Below, piece after piece: positions 13,125-22,602 of a stretch of 64,000 bases of DNA. The notes under the pieces are model-generated. The model saw only the letters and a program-made list of their open reading frames with translations, was not told where the DNA came from and searched no databases. The translations under genes were made by a program, and so were the position numbers. Numbering within the stretch: position 1 is the stretch's first letter; every line of letters begins with the position of its first letter. The stretch comes from Colletes latitarsis (lineage: Eukaryota; Arthropoda; Insecta; Hymenoptera; Colletidae), in assembly GCF_051014445.1 (NCBI RefSeq), contig NC_135137.1, positions 30,877,501 through 30,941,500 of the forward strand, given 5' to 3'.

Positions 13125-13174
13125 ATCGTTTTTACTCTGCCTGATAGGAAAATAAGAATCACTAAATCGTTTGA

Positions 13175-13985
13175 CATGTGGTGTTATGCTATTGTAGGAA
13201 GTACTAGTAGACTCGTAAATAAGGAATGTATACAGGATGTTCAGCCACCTCTGGGAAAAATTTTAATGGGAGATTCTAGAGGCCAAAATAAGACGAAAAT
13301 CGAGAATACTAATTCGTTAATGGAGATTTCGTTAAAAAGTTATTAACGTTTAAAGTTCCGCCCGTACTGAATTTTTTTCTGGAAAGTGGGTAGGATTTCG
13401 GAGGTAGGTCTATTCATCAAAAATTATTGCAATTGACCCCAGCAACCGAAAATAATTTTTCCAGAACGATTTGAAATTTTTTAATTTTGTCGAAAAATTT
13501 CATACCTCAAATTTTTTTCTAGGAAATGAATAGGATTTCCGGGGTATGTCTATTGACCAAAAATGATTATAATTGACCCCCGCAACCGAAAATAATTTTT
13601 TTAGAACGATTTGAAAAAATTGTTTTTTGCCGAAAAATTTCAGCACCTACCCGATTTTTTTCCTCGAAAGTGAGTAGGATTTCAGGGATATGTCTATTCA
13701 CCAAAAATGCTTGTAATTGACCCCTGCAACTATAAATAATTTTTCCAAGACGATTTGAAATTTATGAATTTGATTGTTAATAACTTTTTAACGAAGCCTC
13801 CATCAACACATTGGTATTCCTGATTTTCGTCTTATTTTAGCCTCTAGAATCCCCCATTATTCGCAAATCGCAATCTCCCTTGCGAGAGAGTTAAGAGTGT
13901 GGCCCCTTGGTGGCGAATTCAGAAAGTTTCGTCACAAATTGTTTTACTCTGCCTCACAAGAAAATAAGAATCATTCGATGTAAAA
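13175..13985 (+). mobile_element. Repeat family B', tandem unit 2, interrupted by A2
   Basis: The left part (13175-13228) reads ATGTGGTG...TAGTAGACTCGTAAATAAGGAATG, then A2 (13229-13860) intervenes. The right part resumes with CTTGCGAGAGAGTTAAGAG, the box CCCCTTGGTGGCGA (about 13913-13926), GTTTCGTCACA, and the same tail as unit 1 (TTTTACTCTGCCT...AAATAAGAATC). Order and spacing match unit 1 apart from the A insertion, which supports nested insertion or loss. Confidence 0.7.
13229..13860 (+). mobile_element. Repeat family A, copy A2 (short form)
   Basis: The left end is TATACAGGATGTTCAGCC. The right side has the inverted GTCTTATTTTAGCCTCTAGAATC block but lacks the outermost bases. Three subrepeats follow each other (AATTGACCCC near 13432, 13573 and 13717; about 142-bp spacing). 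The unique centre found in A1, A3, A7 and A8 is missing, so this is an internally deleted or ancestral short form of about 630 bp. Confidence 0.85.
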
Positions 13986-15618
13986 TTTGACATTTCAGCT
14001 ACCAAGTCACAATAGTGCAAATAAATTGTTAAAAATTTCCAATAGAATCGCATGGTAGAACAAGAAAATAATTTTCACACTGTTACAGGTATTAGGATAA
14101 AAAGAACTTTTATTTCTAACATTTAAATTGATTTGCATGAAATTCAAGTGTATGTTGAATTTGTATGTCTCCTCTAATTTGAAAGATAATTATAAATTGT
14201 TGTGCTATTTGCTGTAACTCTGGTTTTCTAGTCTATATGAACTGACTGTCTTTCAAAAATTCGTGGCGTCACCCTAAGTAATACACGGCGTTCCTACAAT
14301 GTTGTTTACGATCCATAAAGATTTCAGAAGGGTACTTGAGACTCTAACACGCAGAGGGGTTCGTTTCACCAGCAATATTGACTAAGGGCGACAACTAATT
14401 TATGACACTAATCTCTGTTGCTTCACTGTGCTTCTAACATGTTCTTTTCTCTCGTGTATTCATGAAAAATATGTAATGATACTTTTAAACTTGTATTAGT
14501 TTCGATATTATACTTGCTTCGTAGATATAAAAACGTGTAAGATATTATTTTCTCTTAGATTTGTTCAATTTACTTTTCTCAAAATTGCGGGATAACTGAA
14601 ACTCGAACCATTAAATTTGAATTTACATCTCAAAAACGAAGCTTCAAATTGAAAAATGCTACAATACTTTTTGATTTCTATTAGTTTTTGGAATTCGCGT
14701 GTTTTAACTTATATCGCCATTTTGAGACCTATTTAGAACTAATTCAAGCTTTAATCGATGTTATTTTAATTATTGATAATTAGTATTTTATTAAAAATTC
14801 AATAATAAACATGTCACTTGGTAAAGTGCATTAACGATATTGAGTTATTCACGAGCTTCAAATGGAACATTCGAGGACCGTTATAACGAAGAATTCAGTC
14901 TGCTAAATTTAAACCTGCAAACTTTGAATCTTAGGAACATGTCATGTTCTGAGCAGATATGAAATATTAATAGTTCTGTCGTAAAAACAAATCCATTTTT
15001 AGCGCGAATTAAACAGTAGTTCTGCCAGTCTGACTACAAAACCGGTTTCTAACGAATAATCAAATTTTATGATTCCTTTTATAGAAGTATTAAATATTTC
15101 AGTGCCGTCTAGTGAGCCGATTTTATTTTTACGCTTTTGATCTTTTGCTTTTGAATTTTCTTCAGAAACTTATATCTTAAAATCTAATATGAGATATTTA
15201 ATATAAAATGACGTGGAAAACGTTTTTCTTATACCATGACATAATATGAATTTTTATCTGAAGACCAGTGGATCCATATTGACATTCCAGTTGAAATATT
15301 ACTAAAATATTTATAATTTTTAACAACATGAAAATAACTGTAATGTCATCTAAAAAATGTACGTTGTTATTATTAATAAGAATAGTAATCTTAGGAGTAT
15401 TCTGTTGAGAAAAATAAAGAAAACAAAACTTTAAGAAGAGCAAACCAAAGTCGAAAGACATTCATCACAAATACTTGTATGCTTGTACGAACTAACTTAT
15501 TAATTCCATTACTTCGCTCACCTATTCCAAAGTCTAAAATCTAATTATCTAATTATGTGAAATATTTTCCCGCGGACAGTTGATTCAAACTAAAAACGAC
15601 AAATAGTTATTGTAGAGC
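13986..15618. other. AT-rich intron just upstream of the musashi exon
   Basis: No repeat or frame recognised. The 87-aa minus-strand frame at 15198-15461 is AT-rich and hydrophobic, without a recognised motif. Confidence 0.6.
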
Positions 15619-15674
15619 CTAACAAATTCCCAAAACACGTGCCCATGGATAACACGTTTTTATTAAAATTGCAG
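15619..15674 (+). promoter_or_regulatory. 3' splice acceptor region with candidate branch point
   Basis: The exon is preceded by TTGCAG ending at 15674. The pyrimidine tract is weak: a short T run near 15656-15662 followed by an A-rich stretch. A CTAAC at 15619-15623, about 50 nt upstream of the AG, matches the insect branch-point consensus and is a plausible but unproven branch site. A weak tract next to a very short exon suggests dependence on splicing enhancers or regulated inclusion (inference). Confidence 0.6.
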
Positions 15675-15723
15675 ATCGAGGACGCCATGCTGATGTTCGA
15701 TAAGCAGACCAACAGGCACAGAG
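15675..15723 (+). CDS. msi: Internal exon of a Musashi-family RNA-binding protein (part of RRM2)
   Basis: Frame 0 of this 49-nt exon reads IEDAMLMFDKQTNRHR followed by the first base of a Gly codon. From family knowledge, this is the Musashi RRM2 segment just before RNP1 (RGFGFVTF): beta2 (EDAMLMFD) and the basic beta2-beta3 loop (KQTNRHR). Musashi proteins bind UAG-containing 3'-UTR motifs and regulate translation in neural and stem cells. The exon starts after TTGCAG in phase 0 and ends in phase 1 before gtgagtg, so the downstream intron splits the RNP1 glycine codon. As I recall the fly proteins, Msi matches this stretch closely, whereas Rbp6 differs around EEAVMLMDQQTKRHRG, so I favour msi over Rbp6. 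Other two-RRM proteins (hnRNP A/B, DAZAP1) fit less well. The family is very likely; the exact paralogue is less certain. Flanking RRM exons are not in the window. Confidence 0.9.
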
Positions 15724-15729
15724 GTGAGT
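15721..15729 (+). promoter_or_regulatory. 5' splice donor of the musashi exon
   Basis: The junction GAG/gtgagt at 15723/15724 is close to the ideal U1-pairing consensus. It leaves the reading frame after the first base of a Gly codon, as expected at this position of Musashi RRM2. Confidence 0.85.
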
Positions 15730-16360
15730 GAAATTTCTGGATTTTCTCTTGTCCGGGATTCTACCCGCGATACAATAATTCGATACCGAGCCGGTAATGA
15801 CTGTTTAATCACCGATGATCGTTAAAACGTGAGAGGAGTGCTGACGGCGCGCAACCGCCGGCGAAATTTCGGTACGCGCCGTTTCTATCCTCGGGACTTG
15901 GCCGCGCGCAAATATGTTGAAAATATGGTCGAGACTTTTCTGTTTAGCGAGTCAATAATGCCAGCCGTTTCGCTCGCGGAGATCGGAGATCGGGTAATTA
16001 ACGAGCTGGCTTGAAACTATAATTAGTAATTACGGTAATACGCGACGCCAATGCGCCAACGTCGCTACAGCCAAAGATAAATAACATTAATTTGACCGCC
16101 GCGATCAATCGGAGCGTTAATCACGACCGGTGATTGCGCGATTCAACGTTGTCCTGTGCTTCTCAGTATCTGCGTCTTTCTCCTTTCCGGTAGAATTGCA
16201 AGGAGTCCTGTTCTAGTAACTTAGATATTTTCATCTATATCTCACATTTCATAGTGAGTGATCAAATTATCGTGATTCTCACATACGCGAAGAATAGAGT
16301 CAAATAAGAAACCTTTTTATTATAAAAAGTAGAATTACGTTTTAAAATGTGTTTAACAAT
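15724..16360. other. Intron just downstream of the musashi exon
   Basis: CpG-rich with interspersed TAAT/ATTA words (about 15775-16110; for example ATAATTAGTAATTACGGTAA). This style is common in insect regulatory DNA, and the position next to a conserved exon makes it a candidate splicing or transcriptional element. Inference only. Confidence 0.4.
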
Positions 16361-16583
16361 GTGGTGTCGCCTCCCATTCTCGCCACCAGAGGGATCGCGT
16401 TCTCACAAGCGCTCGACCGATCCCAATGGTTGCTATATGTACATTCCTCGACCGATTTTCCAATATCCCAGTCGTCTACTGACGAGTTCACTAGTAGACT
16501 CGAACAAAACACTCCCCCTCCTTTCCTTTTCACGCTTCCTACGAATTTCTCGAGTTCCACAGCGCAGCGAAGCAGCGCCACAA
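16361..16583 (-). mobile_element. Repeat family B, copy B2 (A-free site)
   Basis: Read on the minus strand it runs from TTGTGGCGCTGCTTCGCTGC through AAAAGGAAAGGAGGGGG, GATATTGGAAAATCGGTCGA and GGAATGTACATATAGCAACC to CCCTCTGGTGGCGAG and GGGAGGCGACACCAC. The last 60 bp are roughly 90 percent identical to B1. GGAATGTACATAT is intact here; the same GGAATGTA is the junction with family A in A2 and A8, so B2 shows an unoccupied site. It lies about 640 bp downstream of the musashi exon, inverted relative to B1. Confidence 0.85.
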
Positions 16584-17512
16584 CAAGAATTTTTAAATGT
16601 TTTATATCTTTGATTGTGCATTTTAGAATTGTGTTATGGCATCAACGATAGTTTTGAGCTGTATGCAGATCAACTACTCTACTTGCATACGTTGTTCTCC
16701 AATTTTCTGAATCCCCTGATTCCAAGGAGAATAAGCTTTTCTTGTCAGACGTATGCAAGAGTACCCGCGGAAGAAATTCAGAACGACTCTCGCATTTGCA
16801 AAGGAAAGAACTGAAATATGAGATGGAGGACGTGTTATGCTAATTTTATACGCACCGTTATCGATTCTAATCGAGGCAGGATGAATTCACGTTTTGATAC
16901 TTTCCACGGGAATGGAATTCCTTTGGTCGTTTATACACATACGCGTACGGTATGTAAATTCGCGTTCCGTTTCGATTCCTGGCACGCGTCGTTTCTTTTA
17001 TACTTTATGTTAATCGCATCTGAATAAAAGCCCGTGTAATCGGCCATCGTGGTTATCTATTGTTACGCGTGACGCGATCGGTTGAAATTCAAAGGTGTAG
17101 TTGGCAGCTCTTCGACGCCTATCTAGTCGACTGATAACGGTCGTGTCAAGAAATTTCTCTCATCCACGGCTCGCAGGAGCCAGCTTCCCTCGAGTATTAT
17201 CGTTCGATCGCTCGAAAACGCGTTGGAAATTTCCCCATAGTCGTCGGATGCGCCTGTGTGTGTACAGTGACGAAACTCGAATCCCCGAAGACACTGCAGG
17301 CACTGCTTACGCTGAACAATTATGCCATCTCTATTGGAAATTAACTGATCTCAGCTATTGTCGGCTCATCGACCAATAATAAGCCACGCCAAACTTGGAT
17401 ATCATAGTCATTGAACACTTTTAAACTTCCTGTGTTTATTGGCAGGTTTATGGGGAACTATTTCGATGAAATTGTCTCTTGACCAATTAAATAGCTGTGT
17501 TTTATACAGGGT
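16584..17512. other. Intronic sequence between B2 and A3
   Basis: Mixed composition, CpG-richer at 16850-17380. No recognised gene. Confidence 0.6.
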
Positions 17513-17619
17513 GTTCGACCACTTCTGGGAAAATTATATTGGGAGATTCTAGAGGCCAAAATAAGACGAAAATCAAGAATATCAATTTCCTGATAGAAGC
17601 TTCATTAAAAAGTTATTAA
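17513..17619 (+). repeat. Left terminal inverted repeat of A3
   Basis: About 107 bp from TATACAGGGTG to GTTATTAA. It matches the reverse complement of 18439-18556 with scattered mismatches. Confidence 0.85.
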
Positions 17620-17842
17620 AAAATTAAGTTAAAAAATTTCAAATCATTTTGAAAAAATTATTTTTGATTGCGGGGCTGAATTACAATCATTTTTGGTGGA
17701 TACACATACCCCTGAAATCCTACCCACTTTCGAGAAAAAAATTCGAATAGGTATTGAATTTTTAGACGAAATTAAAAAATTTCAAATCATACTAAAAAAA
17801 TTATATTTAGTTACAGGGGTTAGTTACAATCATTTTTGGTCA

Positions 17843-18151
17843 TTACACATACCCCCGAAATCCTACGCATTTTCGAGAAAAAAATTGTTTACCGAAAATA
17901 TAATGTCTGACCATACCGTTGATATGTTTCACTGAAATTTCATGTATATCTTTAAAACACCATAACTCCTGAACGGATTGGACGATTTTAATGTTTAAAA
18001 AGGTAAACAACGCGTATTTTGGTGTAGAATGTATAGAAATTCTAAAAATATTGGAGAAGTTGCTCCTTGACCCCGTAAAATGCGAAAAACCCCATAAAAG
18101 TGGTCCAATTTTCAAACGCCCATAACTCCTACAATAGTGAACGTATCTCAT
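17843..18151 (-). other. Recurrent 102-aa open frame inside A3 (not a supported gene)
   Basis: This is the same frame as in A1 (1754-2062) and A7 (51144-51488), starting MRYVHYCRS and sharing KDIHEISVKHINGMVRHYIFG. An antisense 80-aa frame (17693-17935, plus) shares MV-R/D-THTPEIL...FEKKIR with A1's 1970-2212. No domain recognised. Coding is not established. Confidence 0.25.
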
Positions 18152-18438
18152 TGAAATTTTTTTCTGAAGTAGAGTTCACGGATACCTACAAAAATGTACT
18201 AAACAACTTTTCCATGCAACGCCAACCAAATTCATTAAAAATAAAAACCGAATTTTGAAGAAAAATCGACAGGGGGTAGGTGCCTAAATTTTTCAGCGAA
18301 ACAAAATATTTCAAATCGTTCTGGAAAAATTATTTTCGGTTGCGGGGGTCAATTACAATAATTTTTGGTCATTCTACATACTCTCGAAATCCTACCCACT
18401 TTCGAGAAAAAAATTCAGTTCGGACGGAACTTGAAACG

Positions 18439-18556
18439 TTAATAACTTTTTAACGAGGCCTCCATCAACAAATTAGTATTTTTGATTTTCGTCTTATTTT
18501 GACCTCTAGAATCTGCCATTAAAATTTTTCCCTGGGTTGGCTGAACACCCTGTATA
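18439..18556 (-). repeat. Right terminal inverted repeat of A3
   Basis: About 118 bp. The reverse complement begins TATACAGGGTGTTCAGCC and runs to GTTATTAA, mirroring the left end. Paired, the two would form a long stem in RNA or single-stranded DNA. Confidence 0.85.
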
Positions 18557-19500
18557 TAATAGTATCTGAATTTCTAACGTAAATTATGTGACCTGAAAAT
18601 GAACAGAGTTACAGTGTTATTTAAAAGATTTTAAATTTTAGGGTCAAATATTCCAGTCAAATTAGTTTGGAAAAGAAATAATATTTCAAGACAACCAAGT
18701 TAAACAATATTTGGAACTAAATATTTTTTCCTCGACTTTTTATCATATTAAAATATAACCACTTAATATAAAAATATTCTATAAGGTGTAAATGTATATT
18801 AAAACTGAATGTAAACCATATCACTAGAGTAGGATAAAGCGCTTTATAACATGGAACAACAGTTGAAATTAATAGAGTCTCATGACGTAGGAACTGAAAG
18901 TTGTTCCAAAGAAATATTCGAAATCCCTTGAGAACTTATCCAAGCAAGAAAGTCCCTGTGGAACTACTTTGGAGGTAAACAAATGAAAAGCAAATTTTTC
19001 AAGCGTTGGTGCTTTACGTTCCTTTCTTCCTGTGCTGTGACCTCACAAAACGCAGGATATAATTATATTATAAAAACAACAAGAGGTACCGTTAACAATT
19101 CTTACAATTACAATACAGTTTTTAAGCAATAATTATTTTCAATTCGTTGTTAACACTTTACTATCTAATGTAAATAATCCAAGGAGTTAGACGTAAACGG
19201 GGTTTTAGGGAAGTAAAATTCTCAGAAATGGCGACATAACACCTTTATAATCGAGACCACAAATCTTTAGTATCGTTTTACTAAAAAACGAAGCTACACG
19301 CGAAAAAATATGTCATTTCGCGTTTTCGACTTATTTTCCCGCGCAGATTCGCTGTATTTTCGTCTGCACCCCGAATTTGGAAACGCCCTGTAGAAATCTG
19401 GTTGCGCGAATGGTCCGCGAAAGTCAAATAGAAGCAGTTACAGCGGCGCTTCGCGAAATGAGATCGTTCGATCGGAATCAGACCCAGAAACGAGATATAC
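18557..19500. other. AT-rich intronic sequence
   Basis: Nothing recognised. CpG density rises after about 19290. Confidence 0.6.
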
Positions 19501-22237
19501 CCGGCGTCAGGATGAATGAAATATCAGACTGCTAATGTAATATATACGCCAGTTCAACTCTCGTCTCCATCTACGGCGAGAGGAGTAGAGAGAGAGAGAG
19601 AGAAATACGAATTGCGAGGGTCTCGCTGTCGCGAGCCTGGATCCATTCACGTCGTTGCTTCAATGGGGTCGATAATCGTCAGCGATCGAGTTACCCCACC
19701 CGGCCGATAATCGGGAGTCTCTCTATCTTTTTTAACGGTATCCTACCCCTTCCTGCCCCTCTGTTCGATCCCCCTTCGGTTTCCATCCCTTCTGCTCTTC
19801 GGGTAGAGTGCCTGCCGGGTCTCAGTGATAGATTCTAATATCGCTTATGAAAAATAGGGGCAAATGGGATATGAAAGCTGGCTCCCTTCAATACCACAGG
19901 GGTTTCCCGCTGCCTCGAGGGGTGGAAAAAGGTGGGGTCGAGCCGCAGGGTTTGCGGGGCGGGACGCAGGCGACGGGTAGATGTGTTGCGCGTCTCAGCA
20001 AACGGACGACAGCGTGGAAAGGAGTAGGTGAAATAGCGGTGTACCTCTGGCGAAGAAAGAGGAGAGAGACTGTTCTCTCTGGGAGGGGCGGCGAGGAGGA
20101 AATGGGTAGAAGAAAGAGCGAATCGCCAAGGAACGAGAGAGACACGGCGGGCTCTTTCAAAGCGGCGCGTAATCTCTCTCGCGATGACATCCAATACCAT
20201 CCCCCGTCGGACGAGTCTGCGAGCCTCAAACCTCGAACATCATTGCTCTCCGGCAGATTTCACAATATGGTACTTCCATAGCCGGTCTGTGACCCCTAAG
20301 GGGATTATTGTCGGATTTTCTGTGAACGAGCAACTTCGGCCGCAATCAACGAGACACCGATGGATCTTCTTACTCGCTGGTCACTGTTTCCTCGTCGCTC
20401 TTCCACCGACTATCATGCACTTCAGCGTCTACCAGTTGCACCAGTACAGTTCGAACGTTAAGTATTTAGGTGATTCTCCTTTTACACTCGAATATTCACG
20501 TGTCGCCCACAGATCACTTACACGACATTCTAAAGTTGTTCTTAATACAAAATAGCCACGCGATAAGACTTTACGAAGCCATATTATTTAAATACGTGGA
20601 AATATGTGTCTTCTAAATCTTATTAGCACTTACGCAGCAAGTGTTTGAAAGGATAAACGCCAACTTTCGGTCGATATACGCGTTTTCCATAGCCCTGCCA
20701 CGACGACGACGAAAGAAATAAACTTCAAAAAGTTTACAACTGCACTGTACATACTTGCTCTCATCAAATTTTGAGAATCTTCTAAAGCCTTTACCTCCAA
20801 GTGTCCTCATCCTCCTATTTTACTAAAGTCACGCGCGGTACTTCCGTACTAGCCCTTTAGTTACGTTACTGTCCCGAATTTCAACGTCTAACTACGTGGA
20901 AAATATTCCTGAGACTTTTCAGACTCGAAACCTTCGGTAATCGTAATGATTTCTTCGACTGAAATTGTTAGGGAACCTCCTTTAAATTGCTTCTTATTCT
21001 CCTCAGACGCGTAGAGTGCATCGAAGTAATAAGCTGAAAAGAAGAGTACGGCACCATCCGCCAAGAATATTTTCTTGGATATTTCTTTTGGAGGTTACAC
21101 GAATCCTTGGCGAGCGTGCCAGAAACGACAACCCCGAAAAGTAACTTCTTTACACCGAACCGAAGTGCAAAACGTATGTCGATTGGCGAATAAAGGGCGG
21201 ATAGAGATCCTTTGCTGGAAAGAAGATCGTTCCTTTGATAGTCGGGGACGACGGGGGTAGATCGGTTCCTTCAAGGTCGTAATGTCCCCTAACCCAGATT
21301 CGATTTCGATCTCGCGTGGATCGAGGCGGTGCCACGGGTAGCGCTGAACAACGATCGGGGAACGGGTCGTGGAATTACAAAGAGAGATCCTTGTCGATGT
21401 TCGAGGCGACCTCTTTACGTCCAAATCTCCGAAGAAGTTGCCTCCGTGAAAGAAGAATCCGAGCGTTTCCGGACAATTTCGAGTCCCGCAGCGAGCTATG
21501 ATTTCCACGCGGATGGGCAAGCTGCAATTGCAGCAAAGCGTGTCTTCTCTCTAGCGTGGCAGCCGGCGAAGAGGCGCGACTATAGCTCGAGGCGCGATTA
21601 TCCAAGCTTCGCTGGCCAAAGGATTTTCTCTTCGTGAGCTCCACCCTTACGCGAAGGCGTAGAGGAGGAAAGGGGTGCACCTATAAGGCTGTGCACAAGC
21701 CACGGGTCCGTAGCCTCGCACAGACACCACCGTCTATTTGCACACGTAGGCGGACGAGTCGCGCGTTTATATACTCCCGGGCGCATGTGTTTGCGCGTGT
21801 ACCTTGTCATAAATTGCTGGCACATTGCTCCTGGATGGAACGTGTGTGTTCCTCTACGCCCCCAGGACCGTTCTCTCCGTCCTTCCTGATTGCCTACCGG
21901 CGATGGCTCCGAAAGAAGGACGCGTTTACTCATGCGTGAACACGCGTCAAAAGGACGTCCACCTTCAATCGTTCATTGAATCTCTGTTCGTGCAACGACG
22001 ACGATCTAGGATCGGGGAGGATTCGATCCAGGACGGAGAAAATTGTGCTCGATGTAATCACGCTTCATGGAATTGCCCGACGATTTTCTTCCGGAATTAG
22101 GGACGGTTTTGTCGAATCTTTCTGCGCTCTGATATTCCGACGCGTCGACCATTTCGACGTATGCAATTTAAATTCTTCACTTTTCGGGAAGAAATAAATT
22201 CTTCTCGTGTGTCCTCGATAATAGTTTTGTTTGCTTT
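19500..22237. other. Long CpG-rich block
   Basis: The region 19500-22150 is markedly CpG- and GC-rich apart from about 20400-21000. Several frames are open at once on both strands (19835-20281 and 21095-21939), which indicates low stop frequency rather than genes; the peptides are arginine- and serine-rich without domains. It could be a CpG-island-like regulatory region or an unannotated non-coding transcript. Confidence 0.5.
19587..19603. repeat. (AG)n microsatellite
   Basis: About eight AG units at the left side of the 19.5-21.9 kb CpG-rich block. Confidence 0.9.
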
Positions 22238-22563
22238 TCTACTTCAGAAAAAAGTTTCATTGAATTATATTCACTATTGTAGGAGTTACGACTGTTTGAA
22301 AATTGGACCACTTTTATGGGGGTTTCTTAGTTTACGGGGTCAAGGAACAACTTTTCGAATATTTTTGGAATGTATACATATTCTACACTAAAATACGTCG
22401 TTTGCATTTTGAAACATTAAAATCCTTCGATCCGTTCAGAAGTTATGACGTTTTAAAGATATGCACGATATTTGGGGGACACATTTTCTGGCCTCACATC
22501 ATATTTTCGGTAATTGACCCGCACAACTAAACATAATTTTTTCAGAATACTTTGAAATTTCTT
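22238..22563 (+). mobile_element. Repeat family A, fragment A4 (central region only)
   Basis: It matches the unique centre of A1 from CTACTTCAGAAAAAAGTTTC through TTCACTATTGTAGGAGTTA, ATTGGACCACTTTTATGGG and CGTTCAGAAGTTATGACG, ending in a partial subrepeat (TAATTGACCC at about 22512). No inverted ends are present. A B-like tail follows directly. Confidence 0.8.
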
Positions 22564-22569
22564 GATAGA

Positions 22570-22602
22570 GGTTGAGCGTAGCCCTCTGTTGCGTCACCAC
22601 AT
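22570..22602 (+). repeat. Probable family B tail (B6) next to A4
   Basis: GAGCGTAGCCCTCTGTTGCG followed by TCACCAC resembles the B right end (box plus GTCGCCAC). It is short and diverged; its position directly after A4, as in A2 and A5, supports the call. Confidence 0.4.

Larger units (their letters stand above)
1..15674 (+). other. msi: Upstream intron of the musashi gene (partial, at least 15.7 kb)
   Basis: The exon at 15675 begins mid-domain, so everything upstream in this window is inferred to be intron unless an unrecognised exon is hidden. I looked for the preceding RRM2 coding segment (KIFVGG-like RNP2 and helix alpha1) and saw none. Contents are listed separately: repeat A1, two tandem repeats, B1, and the B'/A2 complex. 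Confidence 0.75.
17513..18556 (-). mobile_element. Repeat family A, copy A3 (complete, both inverted ends)
   Basis: This is the reference copy. It starts TATACAGGGTGTTCGACC and ends GGCTGAACACCCTGTATA; read from either end, each terminus continues into GATTCTAGAGG(C/T)CAAAATAAG and on to GTTATTAA. Between the inverted repeats lie two left subrepeats, a unique centre (about 17935-18290) and a right subrepeat. At 1044 bp without a transposase it is a MITE-like element. Flanks (TT before, TAAT after) are compatible with a TA target duplication, not proven. Orientation is given by the 102-aa frame on the minus strand. Confidence 0.88.

Noticed and set aside
19835..20281. Three simultaneously open frames of 113-144 aa on both strands
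   Set aside because: Mutually exclusive frames without domains; purine-rich, CpG-rich composition accounts for them.
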